From NCBI GenBank assembly GCA_037349105.1, contig JAYJMM010000040.1, positions 1,092,001 to 1,156,000 of the forward strand: a DNA stretch of 64,000 nucleotides, in the 5' to 3' direction. This stretch comes from Limnomonas spitsbergensis (Eukaryota; Chlorophyta; Chlorophyceae; Chlamydomonadales). Below are positions 1-14,500 of the stretch, piece after piece. The translations under genes were made by a program, and so were the position numbers. Below the pieces are notes generated by a model. The model was not told the DNA's origin and made no database searches. It saw only the letters and a program-made list of their open reading frames with translations. The stretch's first letter is position 1. Each line of letters starts with the position of its first letter.

Positions 1-2112
1 CCTTCTAAATCACACTGCTGCCTCCATCTAAATCACGCTGCTGCCCCCTTCTAAATCACACTGCTGCCCCCTTCTAAATCACACTGCTGCCCCCTTCTAA
101 ATCACACTGTTGCCCCCTTCTAAATCACACTGCTGCCCCCTTCTAAATCACTCTGCTGCCCCCTTCTAAATCACACTGCTGCCCCCATCTAAATCACACT
201 GCTGCCTCCTTCTAAATCACACTGCTGCCTCCATCTAAATCACGCTGCTGCCCCCTTCTAAATCACACTGCTGCCCCCTTCTAAATCACACTGCTGCCCC
301 CTTCTAAATCACACTGCTGCCTCCTTCTAAATCACACTGCTGCCCCCTTCTAAATCACACTGCTGCCCCCTTCTAAATCACACTGCTGCCCCCATCTAAA
401 TCACACTGCTGCCCCTTCTAAATCACACTGCTGCCCCCATCTAAATCACACTGCTGCCCCCTTCTAAATCACACTGCTGCCTCCATCTAAATCACACTGC
501 TGCCTCCATCTAAATCACAATGCTGCCTCCATCTAAATCACATTGCTGCCCCCTTCTAAATCACGCTGCTGCCCCCTTCTAAATCACACTGCTGCCCCCT
601 TCTAAATCACACTGCTGCCCCCTTCTAAATCACACTGCTGCCTCCATCTAAATCACACTGCTGCCCCCTTCTAAATTACACTGCTGCCCCCTTCTAAATC
701 ACACTGCTGCCTCCATCTAAATCACGCTGCTGCCCCCTTCTAAATCACACTGCTGCCCCCTTCTAAATCACACTGCTGCCTCCATCTAAATCACACTGCT
801 GCCCCCTTCTAAATCACACTGCTGCCCCCTTCTAAATCACGCTGCTGCCCCCTTCTAAATCACGCTGCTGCCCCCTTCTAAATCACGCTGCTGCCCCCTT
901 CTAAATCACGCTGCTGCCCCCTTCTAAATCACACTGCTGCCCCCTTCTAAATCACACTGCTGCCTCCATCTAAATCACACTGCTGCCCCCTTCTAAATCA
1001 CACTGCTGCCTCCATCTAAATCACGCTGCTGCCCCCTTCTAAATCACACTGCTGCCCCCATCTAAATCACACTGCTGCCCCCTTCTAAATCACACTGCTG
1101 CCCCCTTCTAAATCACACTGCTGCCCCCTTCTAAATCACACTGCTGCCCCCATCTAAATCACACTGCTTCCCCCATCTAAATCACACTGCTGCCCCCTTC
1201 TAAATCACACTGCTGCCCCCATCTAAATCACACTGCTGCCTCCATCTAAATCACGCTGCTGCCCCCTTCTAAATCACACTGCTGCCCCCATCTAAATCAC
1301 ACTGCTGCCCCCTTCTAAATCACACTGCTGCCCCCTTCTAAATCACACTGCTGCCCCCATCTAAATCACACTGCTGCCCCCATCTAAATCACACTGCTGC
1401 CCCCTTCTAAATCACACTGCTGCCTCCTTCTAAATCACACTGCTACCCCCTTCTAAATCACACTGCTGCCTCCATCTAAATCACACTGCTGCCTCCATCT
1501 AAATCACACTGCTGCCTCCATCTAAATCACACTGCTGCCTCCATCTAAATCACACTGCTGCCTCCATCTAAATCACACTGCTGCCCCCTTCTAAATCACA
1601 CTGCTGCCTCCTTCTAAATCACACTGCTGCCCCCTTCTAAATCACACTGCTGCCCCCTTCTAAATCACACTGCTGCCCCCTTCTAAATCACACTGCTGCC
1701 TCCATCTAAATCACACTGCTGTCTCCATCTAAATCACACTGCTGCCTCCATCTAAATCACACTGCTGCCCCCTTCTAAATCACACTGCTGCCTCCTTCTA
1801 AATCACGCTGCTGCCCCCTTCTAAATCACACTGCTGCCCCCTTCTAAATCACACTGCTGCCCCCTTCTAAATCACACTGCTGCCCCCTTCTACATCACAC
1901 TGCTGCCCCCTTCTAAATCACACTGCTGCCCCCATCTAAATCACACTGCTGCCCCCTTCTAAATCACACTGCTGCCCCCATCTAAATCACACTGCTGCCC
2001 CCATCTAAATCACACTGCTGCCCCCTTCTAAATCACACTGCTGCCTCCTTCTAAATCACGCTGCTGCCCCCTTCTAAATCACACTGCTGCCCCCTTCTAA
2101 ATCACTCAGCTG
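1..2112. repeat. 23-bp minisatellite, about 91 copies
   Basis: Tandem units of the type CTTCTAAATCACACTGCTGC plus CCC. Most differences are CTTC/CATC and CACAC/CACGC switches and CCCCC/CCTCC. The array ends at about 2112 with a degraded unit. It probably lies in an SPP intron, because SPP exon copies begin just after it. No open gene is visible in it. Confidence 0.95.
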
Positions 2113-2119
2113 CCCCACC

Positions 2120-2572
2120 CCATGATTACCTTTCGCCCCTTCCTGCGCCTCCCATTCCACACTTAAACCAGGTGTGGCCATGGACCCGAGCTTATTGACG
2201 AGTGACAGGCCGAATTAAAGACCTCCTCCCATGCGCTGCCGCACGCTAACATACTCCTATGCAACCATTGCTGCCCTATTCACGCGTTCTCCTCCACACC
2301 TTAATCAGGTGTGGCCATGTCACCCAGCTTCACGACTAGCGGTCGGACGAGGTCAAGACCTTCATACGCTGCTGCAGGACTGCATGCTCCCCATGCAACC
2401 ATTGCTGCACTCCTCCTCCCGTTTTCCCCCTCCTTGCCCTACCAGGTACGGCCATGGCGCGCTGCTCCCCGTCAAATGGCTGGCCGAGGTCAAGACCTTC
2501 CGTTGTGCACTGCTACGTCCATGCAACTCATGCTGCACTCCTCCTCACGGGTTCCCCTCCTCTCCCTACCAG
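2120..2572 (+). repeat. Three decayed tandem copies of the start of the first SPP exon
   Basis: Units starting near 2168, 2306 and 2441 each repeat a pyrimidine tract, an AG splice acceptor and the exon opening (GTACGGCAATGGCGCG-like, then GCCGAGGTCAAGA). The fourth unit, from 2573, is the intact exon. Frames in the first two copies are broken. Spacing is about 127-138 bp. Confidence 0.8.
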
Positions 2573-5500
2573 GTACGGCAATGGCGCGCTGCTCCCTGGC
2601 GAGCGGCCGGCCGAGGTCAAGATCTTCCGTCATGCGCTTCTTCAAGACTTCATGTTCTCAATCTCCTGCAAGCTGCCCATTGTGGCCATGACGCAGCTGC
2701 AGCACATCAAGCAGTCAGTGATGTTGCGTCTGGTGGTCGCTGCTTTCGAGTTCAGAGTCCTCAACAGGTAAGTGAACCCTCAACCTTTAACCTCAAACCT
2801 TGTATTTCCAACCCGAAACCATAAACACTGAACCTAAAAACCGAAATGGTGATGTCAATCCTGGTGGTTACTGCTTTCCAGGCCAAAGTCGTCAACTGGT
2901 CCCGAATTGCCACCTGCTAGGTACATGACAGACATCCCCTGCTCCCATGCGCCACAGGCACAGGCACACGATCCTGCTGCAAATCCAATTCTCCGTTCGC
3001 CCCCCCTTTCCTCCCCCCCCCACCGCCACTTGCACCTGCTAGGTACAGGACAGGTACACGATCCTGCTGCAAATACAACTTTTCATTTTCCCGCTTCCGC
3101 CGCACCCCCCTGTGCGCCTGCTAGGGATAGGCACTCGATCCTGTCACAAACCCACACCTGCATATCCCTGCTCCCCGCACCCCCCGCACAATTGCTAGGT
3201 ACAGGACTGTCACCACATCCTGCTACAAATCCAACCTGCTGCTCCCCTGCTCTCCCGCACCCCCTGGGCACCTGCTAGGTTTGAGGCCACAAACACACTC
3301 CTGACACGAATCCAACCGTCAGCTCTCCCACCCCCCCACACCGCCTGCACACCTGCTAGGTTCATGACCTGGCACACGCTCCTTTTACCATTCCCCCCTC
3401 CGCTCCCCCGCCTCCCCCGCTCCCCCTTTGCACCTGCTAGGTGCATGACCCGGCACACGATGCTGACACAAATCCAACCCTCAACCCTCCCCCTCCCTCA
3501 CACACCCCCGCACACCTGCTAGGTCCAGGACAGACACCCCCCAGTCCCATGCATCACTGGCACAGGCACATGATCCTGCTACAAATCGAACCTTCCATTC
3601 GCCCCCCTCCCGCCCCCACCCCCACTTGCATCTGCTAGGTACAGGACAGGCACACAATCCTGCTGCAAATTCAACCCTCCGTTTTCCCGCTTCCGCCGCA
3701 CCCCCCTGTGCGCCTGCTAGGGATAGGCACTCGATCCTGTCACAAACCCACACCTGCATATCCCTGCTCCCCGCACCCCCCGCACAATTGCTAGGTACAG
3801 GACAGTCACCACATCCTGCTACAAATCCAACCTGCTGCTCCCCTGCTCTCCCGCACCCCCTGGGCACCTGCTAGGTTTGTGGCCACAAACACACTCCTGA
3901 CACGAATCCAACCGTCAGCTCTCCCACCCCCCCACACCGCCTGCACACCTGCTAGGTTCATGACCTGGCACACGCTCCTTTTACCATTCCCCCCTCCGCT
4001 CCCCCGCCTCCCCCGCTCCCCCTTTGTACCTGCTAGGTGCATGACCCGGCACACGATGCTGACACAAATCCAACCCTCAACCCTCCCCCTCCCTCACACA
4101 CCCCCGCACACCTGCTAGGTCCAGGACAGACACCCCCCAGTCCCATGCATCACTGGCACAGGCACATGATCCTGCTACAAATCGAACCTTCCATTCGCCC
4201 CCCTCCCGCCCCCACCCCCACTTGCATCTGCTAGGTACAGGACAGGCACACAATCCTGCTGCAAATTCAACCCTCCGTTTTCCCGCTTCCGCCGCACCCC
4301 CCTGTGCGCCTGCTAGGGATAGGCACTCGATCCTGTCACAAACCCACACCTGCATATCCCTGCTCCCCGCACCCCCGCACAATTGCTAGGTACAGGACAG
4401 TCACCACATCCTGCTACAAATCCAACCTGCTGCTCCCCTGCTCTCCCGCACCCCCTGGGCACCTGCTAGGTTTGTGGCCACAAACACACTCCTGACACGA
4501 ATCCAACCGTCAGCTCTCCCACCCCCCCACACCGCCTGCACACCTGCTAGGTTCATGACCTGGCACACGCTCCTTTTACCATTCCCCCCTCCGCTCCCCC
4601 GCCTCCCCCGCTCCCCCTTTGTACCTGCTAGGTGCATGACCCGGCACACGATGCTGACACAAATCCAACCCTCAACCCTCCCCCTCCCTCACACACCCCC
4701 GCACACCTGCTAGGTCCAGGACAGACACCCCCCAGTCCCATGCATCACTGGCACAGGCACATGATCCTGCTACAAATCGAACCTTCCATTCGCCCCCCTC
4801 CCGCCCCCCACCCCCACTTGCATCTGCTAGGTACAGGACAGGCACACAATCCTGCTGCTATTCCAACCCTCCGTTTCTCCGCTTTCCCAGCCCCCCCTGT
4901 GCCCCCCCTGCGTTCATGACCAGCACGAGCCTGCTGCAATCCAACCCTCTGTTTCGCCCCCCTCCCTCCCCCCCCTCCCCTTGCGCCTGCTAGGGCCAGG
5001 ACAGGCACGCCCTGCTTCCAATCGATTGATTTCTCCATCTCCAACAGCCCCCGCGAAGGCTGTGTGGTCGCCTCTCTATCAGTGTCTGCGGACCCGGACC
5101 TCTGGCGTGAGGCGCTGGCTGTGGGCGTGCAGGAGGTCCGACGTCTGCAGAGACATGGGGTCACCAGCAGTGAGTGCCTCCGCCCTAACCCCCCTTAACC
5201 CTTTAACCCCCTTAACCCCCTAAACCCTACGCCATACATTCGACAACCCAAACCCTTGGCCCTGAACCCACCCCCCTAAAAAGCCCATGTACTAAATCCT
5301 GCGCCCTAAACCCTACACCCTAAACCTTATTCTCTTAACCCAACTCCCTAAACCCTACAGCCTGAACCCTACGCTCTTAACCTTACTCTCCAAACCTTAC
5401 GTTCTTAACCCTCTGCCTTAAGCCTTACGCTCTATAACTGATGCCCTAAACCCTACTCCTTGAACCCTACACTCTTAAGCCTAAGCCCTTAACCCTAAAC

Positions 5501-8500
5501 ACTGAACCCTGTGCTCCCAATCCTAAGCCCTGAACCCTACACTCTGAACCCTAGGCCCTAAATCCTATGCACTTCCCCCCTAAATCCTGAGCCCTATGTC
5601 CTAAACCCTCGCCTTCACTCCTGTTCCCAGGCGAGCTTGAGCGTTATCGTCAGTCCCTTTTGCTCGAGAGTGCCCAAATGGCCGAGCAACATGACAGGTT
5701 CCCCTCGGAAGACATGCTGGGCTATTTCATGGAATTTCTTGCTTGTGGGCACGCGATCATGGACTTCCGGACTTCGAATGATGTGCTAAAACAGGCAAGC
5801 ATATTCTGTTGCGCTGATTAGGGCAAGAGATTGGGGTTCAGGATTGGACCCTGAGTCACAGTCACTGGTGTTGCTGGCGTATGGCTGTACCGCTATGGGC
5901 CACCGGGACGCATCCGATGCACTGCTTTAGGGTGGAGGGTGGAGGGTGGAATATAGGGCATAGGGTTTAGGGGGGTTGAGTGCCTGACCCTAATGTAGGG
6001 CCTAAGCCCCAAAACCATATATGACTCTTATATAGGGCTGAACCCTTATGCAGGACCCCAAAATAGGGGTCATGACTGTGAATTAGGGCATAGGGTTAAT
6101 GGTAAACGGTAGGATATACGACAGGGCATATGGTTGAGCTGCGGACCCTTCATACGGCCCCCCCCCCCTATCGGTAACCTAACATTTCCAATTTATTTGA
6201 AGCTATTATACTGGAAAACTGGATTTGGCATCAATACAAACGGTAAATACTTTGAACAACACTGTGCACGGGTGTGCAGCTAAAAACTGGCATGGTCCCT
6301 GGACCTGAGCCCTGCAGGAGACGGACGATAAACCCTGAACTTGCATCCCTCATCCCTGAACCATCGCCCTGAGCCCTCAGCACGCAACCCTGAACCTGTG
6401 GCCATCACACTGAATGCTCAACACACACACCTGGACACCGAGCCCTGCAGGTCATGGACGCTCAACCTGAAACCCTGAAATATAAGAAGCCTAAACCGGA
6501 ATCTGGACCCATAACTATCATCTTAAGCCCTTAACAAGGCCTCTAAGCACGCAACCCTGAACCCTAAGCACGCACCACTGAATCCTGAACCATAGACACG
6601 CCAACCTGGACGTTCATCCCTGCAGGCCATGAACGCTATTACCCTGGACCGAGAGCCATCACTAACAACTCTCAACAGGCAACCCTAAACCCTACAGTCG
6701 CAACCCTAAACCCTACAGTCACAACCGTAAACCCTACAGGCACAACCCTAAACCCTACAGTCACAACCCTACACCCTACAGTCACAACCCTAAACCCTAC
6801 AGTCACAACCCAAACCCCTACAGTTGCAACCCTAAACCCTACAGTCACAACCCAAACCCCTACAGTTGCAACCCTAAACCCTACAGTCACAACCCAAACC
6901 CCTACAGTTGCAACCCTAAACCCTTAACCCGCAAACTTGTACGGTGATCCCTGCAGGCCGTGAGTGCTATCACCCTGGAAGAGCTGAATGCCACAGCGAG
7001 GTCCGTGCTTTCCTTCGCGTCGGATTATGGTTCATCGGATCAAGTGCTGGAGGCTGCGGCTGCCGCCCCACCTGGGTATTACGGACACTTAGGTGCGGTT
7101 GGGGTTCAGGGCTGAAGGTTTGGAGGGGGGCGGTAATGGTACTGGTTGTGTATTCCTTTCAGTAGGGTCCTACATTCGGCCGCTACGATTGAGCAATGAA
7201 GAACTGCCTACGGGGCAGAACTCCTAAACAACGGGTAAATCGTCTGCAGGGCGCACCGGTATACTAAACATTGAAAACAATTGAAAAATAATCTCTAGGG
7301 GTGCGGGAATGCTGTCTCACTGGTCCTGTACAGTATATAATTAATTAGCTACATCATTAATCTGCGGTATTTATCTCGGTATTTATCACTAAAAAGACGG
7401 ATAAACGTTTTTTGGGGGGGGGGTATTGATTGGTACCCCCTGACTGGTACAGACTAGATTATTTGCATTTCCCGCACCTATTCCTGCAGAGGCCCGATCC
7501 GAGCGACTTCCTGAATTGCTTGCATGCCCGCGCCTATATAAGGAAAATCAGTTTTCTCTGCCATTTTGAATAGAAAGCGTTACCCTAAATTTAACCTTCC
7601 GTCAGTGTAGATTTTGTTTTGCTGGAAGATTAAGAGATAAGATCAGGGAGTCAAAGACTGTGCCCTACTTGTTTTTCGTTGATCTTCCGATTTCTTACTG
7701 AACGTGCATGGAACCTTCGCCGCAGGCCCCACCCGGGCAACATCCCTGATTGCATGCATCCCAGCTTATGTGGACGCGAGTGGGGCGAGCGTGGGGGGCA
7801 GCAGCACGGGCGGCGGCGGTGGTGGCAGCCTGAATGCTGCACAACACCTGGACGCGGACGCCATTGACCTGGCTGCCCTAGAGGAGAAAGCTAAGGTGGG
7901 GGGAAGTGTGGTATGGGTATTGGAAAGTAAACTTTATAAGAAGTTGGAGATTGGAAAGAAAGAAAGCTACGGATGGAAGGAGAGGGAAGTATCATGACCG
8001 GTGCAGTCCATGTCCAGATCAAAAGAAGATCATCTGTTTAGATGGAGAGACCCCGGGGATCTTCGCCCAGAGTCCGGGGTTGTTTTCTTTCGGGTGCGAA
8101 CAACCCAGTGTGTCGTGCGTCTTTTCGTTTTTATCCTTTTTTTTTCTGGGCACACTTTTTTTACAGTCTCCCAACAAGACATCCCTAAATATCTGGAAAT
8201 GTTCCTATCTGTCCAGATGGAAATATGATGGGCCCTCCCTCCCGCCCTCACTCCTTGTCACTCCCACTCTCACACGTTCTTCCGCATACCACACGCTCCC
8301 ACCCTCGCCCCCTCCCACTCGAATTTCTTGTCACACATGCCACACACACTCACTCCCTTGTCCCTCCCAATCACTCATTTCAACTAGTACCAAATGTGTA
8401 TACTCATGGTCATTCCAAAGACCACTCTTCCCACAACCACTTGTGTGACTCATACCACACATCATCACTCGTTGTCACTCATATATCTCACACCCCCACT

Positions 8501-11500
8501 CTTTATCAATTTGTTTACCCTAGGCCCTGGAAGAGTTAGAGGTTCCCGAGGGCGCGATCATGTTCGACCTGACTCCCTCAGACATTGCCGCGGCCATCTC
8601 CAGCCAAGAGTAAGAGACGGGGTTTGGGGAGGTCAGAGATTTTGAGGGTCAAAGATTCTTGGGTGATAGGTTCAGGATTGTGAGATTGTGAGTTAGATTA
8701 GCTGGTAGCTGGAGGGATGGGCATTGCCACAGCCATCTTCCACCAGGAGTGAGGGATGGGTTTTGTGGTCAGGGTTCGTGTGTTAGGGTTCATACCCGCT
8801 TGGAACCCCGAGGGACACTAGACATTGCAACCGCCCCAAACCCTTAACACAAAACCCACATATGGGAACGGAGACACCAAACCATCTGATGCAAAACAGG
8901 AGGTGGATGTACCGATCCACACTTAATCCACACCCGTCCTCACCCATCCATACGTAATCCACACCCGTTGTCATAGTCACACCCTACCCACAGTCCCACA
9001 CCAATCAACATTTCCACTCCCCGTCCACACCCGTCCACAATTGTGAAGCCTGGACGTTGCTCCCTCCGAAGACGTTAACACACCAGAGCCCACTTATCCA
9101 CACCACCCGATACCCATCCACACCTGCCCCCACTTTCAGACTGGACATTGCTCCCCCCGAAGACGTTGAAACACCAGAGCACCTGATGTCAGAGGAGGAG
9201 GTGGACATGCTGGTGGAGGAGAGGCGCCCAGCGTTCGTTCCATTGACAGGAGCTGAGGCCGCAAGTGGCTCTGGAGCTGCCTTGCCGGACGCTGTGGGGG
9301 GGATCACGCAGCGCCGCTTGTCCAACGGCATCTGCATCAATTACTGCAAGAGGTGTGTGAAACGCCTCTTCTTCCACACTTCAGCTAAAAGCATGCCATG
9401 TGGCCATGATGTCCCGATGTACATACCGATAATCATTATATAATTGTGTAGGGAGGACAGCGTAACGACCTGCCTCTGCCTCCCCACTGTTCAGCAACAA
9501 CCAGCCTTATCGGTGCATGATACGGGTGATTGCCAACGGGGGGACAGCGTCCGAGAAGATGGAGATTGGACCGGACGGATTCGGAGCGGTGGTCGTAGGT
9601 GGGACTGTAGGATATAGGTGTGATCGTAGGTGTGACCAGAAGAGGGGATACTGGCCGTAAGCCGTAATCACAGGTGTGATCACAGGTGTGTCCATAAGTG
9701 TGATTGTAGGTGTGACCAATGGCCATAAGCCGTAGTCATATGTGCGATCGTAGGTGTGATCATAGGTGTGGCCGTACGAGGGTATAGACCCCAAGTTGTA
9801 ATTACAGGTGTGACTGTATGACAGTATCAACGAAGAAGGGAGACGGATTCGGAGCGCTGTAGACATCGGTAAGGGGTCACACCCCTAAACCCTTCACCCT
9901 TAGGGGTCAAACCCCTTCAACCTTAACCCTGAACCCTTCAAAATAACACATGATCCTTGGACCCAAAACAGCTGGCATATTTGTACCAGGTGGTTGCCTG
10001 GTTGGACTCCGTGCCACGGGCATATGTGTGACGTCGGAGCGATCGAAGGCAGGGGGCGGATTTGGAGCATCGGTCATTTTTATGTCACCGACAGTGTGAC
10101 ACGAGAGATCTGGAGACTGGTCTTTGGTGTGACCGTTAGTGTGACCGTAGAAGGGAGGGGTTAAACGACATGGTCATATCTGTGATCGTCAGTGTGGCTG
10201 TAGGAGGGGGGGTGGCTCCAGAGCCATGGTCATAGGTGTGACGTTTGATGTGAATTAAGGAGGGGAGCAGATTTGGAGCATTGGTACTTTTTGTGTCTGG
10301 CCATCATTGTAACCATCAGAAAGGGGGGTGGGGTCAGAGCCATGGTCATTGCTTGATTTTCTGGCATCCGCCCTGCTCGCCCTGCACCCCTGCTCTGCTC
10401 CCCTGCCCTGCTCCCCTGCCCTGCTCCCCTGCCCTGCACCCCTGCCTTGCTCGCCCTGCCCTGCTCCCCTGCCCTGCTCCCCTGCCCTGCTCCCCTGCCC
10501 TGCTCCCCTGCCCTGCTCCCCTGCCCTTCTCCCCTGCCCTGCTTGCCCTGCCCTGCTCCCCTGCCCTGCTTGCCCTGCCCTGCTCCCCTGCCCTGCTCCC
10601 CTGCCTTGCTCCCCTGCCCTGCTCCCCTGCCCTGCTCCCCTGCCCTGCTCCCCTGCCCTGCTCCCCTGCCCTGCTCCCCTGCCCTGCTCCCCTGCCCTGC
10701 TTGCCCTGCCCTGCTCCCCTGCCTTGCTCCCTTGCCCTGCTTGCCCTGCCCTGCTCCCCTGCCCTGCTCCCTTGCCCTGCTCGCCCTGCCCTGCTCTGAG
10801 ATGAGCATGGAAAGCGACACAGCTTGCACATCACCTTCAGATCGACTCTCGATCCTAACATAAATAAATTAACACCCTGGGGCGTGGATTAAGGAAGCCA
10901 CCCGTTCGGACGTAGCACCTGGTGAGGTACCAAGATATTGCAATCAAGATATTGCTCCTTGACAGGCACGCACGCCTTGTCCGAGGTCGGCACGGTGGGC
11001 GATTGGCCACGCAAGCAGATGGAGGCCTTCTGTGTGGCCAACATGATCAACCTGACGCTGGTGTCGGACAAAGAGAACCTCGTAATGGATATCACTTTTT
11101 CGGCCGGGCAGGTGCGCGAGAGGTGGACCACCTTTGAGGGGGGGAGGGGGGCGCTGTATGGGTTAAAGCGCGCCGTCTGGTCGTCAGCCTGATCAGCTAC
11201 AAGCTTGTGGCAAAGATTGGAAAGTCGTGATGCAAGCTATTTCCCACCTGGTGGGTGGGTGATTCCTACCCTGCTTCACACCTGATGCCTCCTTGTGTTG
11301 TGGCAGTGTGGCGTTTCATAAATCCTGTGACCGCATGCTGCCCCATGCAACTCAATGCAACTCCATGCAACGTCATGCAACCCCATGCAAACCCATGCAA
11401 ACCCATGTAACCCCATGCAACTCCATACAACCCCATGCAACCCTATACAACCCCATGCAACCCCATGCAACCCCATGCAACCCCATGTGACCCCATGCAA

Positions 11501-14500
11501 CTTCATACAACCCCATGCAACTCCATGCAATCCCATGCAACCCCATGCAACCCCATGCAACTCCATGCAACCCCATGCAACTCCATGCAACCCCATGCAA
11601 CTCCATGCAACTCTATGCAACCCCATGCAACTCCATGCAACCCCATGCAATCCCATGCATTATAAGTTTCACCTTGAATCCACTTCAATTTGCCATCCCT
11701 GCCACCTGGCGTGGTCCATTCCCTGTTTGTTCCCACCCTCCGTTGCTTAGACCTCCCCTCCTCAGTCCCTGTACTTCCTCCCACTGCTGTCTTCTTCGTT
11801 CAGTCGGGCAGCGGCAAGCAGCGATGATCCGATGACGTCAACTGGGGTAGCAGCCTTCTTCAGCTTGTTTCATTCCTAGTCCCGTTCCCAATCCTATTTC
11901 CAGCTCCCCCCTCCCGTAAGCAGCGACGCCGACGGCAATGGCAAGCAACTCCTCGGGAGGCAGATGTCTCAAAGCTTGTTTAATCTCGTTATGATCCCAT
12001 TCCTATTCCCCTCTCCCTCCTTTTAGTTAGCAACCGGGCAGCAGCAGCGACGCCGAGGGTAATGAGGGCACCAACCGTATCTGTGATGATGTGGCTTCAG
12101 CCCTCACGCCTGGCCCATGTAACTCTCTTTCTGTCAGAACCCCCTGGGTGGTCTCCAAGCTTGTTTCGATTCCCGTTCCGTCCTCATTCCTTTTACTGGA
12201 CCCCACCTTTCACTTCTTTCTCTGTGCAGCCTGGCAGCAGCAGCAGGGGCAGCATCAGCAGCATCAGCAGCAGCGGAGACGCCGTTGTTGGCGGCGATGC
12301 ATCTCCGGGGAGCAGCAGCCTCCAGCATGTGTTTGAGATCCTGCATCTGTTCTTGGAGCGGCCCGGGTGGGAGGCGTCCGCCACCGAACGTGCCAAGCAG
12401 ATGCAAAGCTCCAATGGGAGGTGAGGATTTAGGGATATGTGTGGAGGGTCAGTCTCGACTGAATACATTAGACCAAGCAGCGCAGCTCCAGTCGGAGGTG
12501 CGGGTGTAGGGATTAAGGGGGGGGGGGGGGCACTGGATCGGGAACATCCATGTTAGGGTCAGACCCGACTGAGCATACTCGGCCCTGGAGCGTACCAAGC
12601 AGCGCAGCTCCATTGGGAGGTGACGATGAAGGGATGAAGGAAGGGGGGGAAGGGGGGGGGGGGCATTCAGGGGCCCTGGATCGGGTGCTTACACGTTAGG
12701 GTCAGACCCGAATGAAAATTCGGCCATGGAGTGAACCTAGCAAACGTGCTCAGCTCCAGTCATTAGGTGAGGTATTTCAAATTAGGGTCTAGCCGCCTGA
12801 ACCCTATTTGGCCATGGAGCAGCCAAACGGGCATGCAGATGAGTTTTCAGGGTGAGGGTTCAGGGTGGGTGTGACAGAGTCGATACAAGCACGAACAAGC
12901 TGTTCGCGGACGAAGCGGCAAGGGTTCACTTCTGAACCTGTGTAAAAACGCCGTTCAAGAAATTGCCGGCCAAATGTGGCAGGCGGTTTGGTCGGCCGAG
13001 GTCCGTGACTTCCCTGGTTTGCCTCCTACCTGGCCATGGAGCTTGCCAGACCGGGGTTCAGCTTATGTGGGGCATGAGTGCGCTTTCTGCGGTGGGGTGA
13101 GGGCGGTGGCACTGGAGGACCAACAAATCACAGCGCCCTTACGGTTCAGGGTTTAGGGTGACGGGTTTCAAACCCATCACCCCTAACAGATTAAGATTTT
13201 GCAGCAGAGGTCCGCTGCATTTTTTTTAGATTCCGGAAGGCATCCATAAACCTCAACCATGAAATCTTGCCTTGCTCTCGTCTGCCTGCCTGTTTGTCTG
13301 GTCGGCAGGCCAGCACTAAAGGCATCGCTTCACTTCCTTACCTGTTTTTACTTCTTTCCTATCTACTTGGGTAACATCTACTTACGACCGCGTGTTTATA
13401 GCTTGATCCTGTGTGCTTGTCTGACCGGCTGCCCATCAGGCAACCTGTCCAGGCGACACCTGGGGGTGGTTTGATAGATGTGCCTCTCACCTCATGTCCT
13501 TACTCCCTCTCCGTTTGAGGCCCGTCAGGCAAGTTGAGAAGAGCTTGGATAAAGGCACTACCCACTGGCAGATAAACTACCACGAACATGCAACGCGTGG
13601 TCCAACGAAGCGCCACTGTGTATCGTGAGCGAGCCCCAGAATTGGCTCGAACGGCAGTCAGCGAGGGCTGTATTTCTCCCTTGCCTCCCTTGACACTGCA
13701 GACCCGTCTCTCTGCCCGCCGGGCAATGTGAGATGAGCTTGGAGAAAGGGACGGCTGACCGGCCGATGAAAACGTTTTGTGCCCCTTTCCCCCCTCTGCA
13801 CATACCTACCTTCTTGTCCTGCTTGCCCATCTGTCCATCAGACAATCCGCGACGACCTTGGAGGAAGGGACTGCAGACCGGCCAATGAAAGCACCGCGGA
13901 TAGAGAAGCCTTCCGTTTCATTCCCCTCCCCACACACCCCCACCCATTCCCCACCCCTTGCACATGCCTACCTCCTTGCCTTGTTTGCCCATCAGACAAT
14001 CCGAGACGAGCTTGGAGGAAAGGACTAAGGAACGGCTTATGGACGCCATGTTCGGCGCGGACAGGGAGCAGCAAAGGTTGCGCCCGCCAACGCCGGAGGA
14101 GATTGATGCGCTGACCATGGAGGGCATGGAGGCGGCAGTGCGGGGTCTGCTGCATGCAGGTGCGTGTGCATGGAGGGTGTGGAGAGTGTGGAGGGCTGAA
14201 TGCATGGAGGGTATGGAGAGTATGGACGTCAGGGGGGGAGTGGTAAGGAGGCCTGGGAGGGTGTAAAAGGGCATATGAGAAGGGTGTGGAGGGTATGGAA
14301 GGGTGTGGAAGGCATGGAAGGGCATGGAGGACATGGAAGGGTGCGGAGGGTATGGAAAGTGTGGAGGGGTATGGAAGGTGTGGAGGACATGGAAGGGTGT
14401 GGAGGTTATGGAAGGTGTGGAGGGGTATGGAAGGGTGTAGGGGTGTGTGGAGGGTACGTAAAGTGTGAAGGGGTATGTAAGATGTGGAGGGCATGGGAGG

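Noticed and set aside
1..2112. CRISPR-like array
   Set aside because: Units are contiguous 23-bp repeats with no unique spacers, in a eukaryotic context.
3083..4649. Repeated 80-140 codon frames that look like a protein family
   Set aside because: They repeat every 596 bp with the intron satellite and have no coding features.
5170..5620. True telomere or interstitial telomere block
   Set aside because: CCCTAAA words are too degenerate and irregularly spaced, in both orientations across the window, and lie within introns.
10230..10863. Overlapping Pro/Cys/Leu-rich and Gly/Gln/Arg-rich frames
   Set aside because: Both strands are open only because of the 13-bp array inside an SPP intron.
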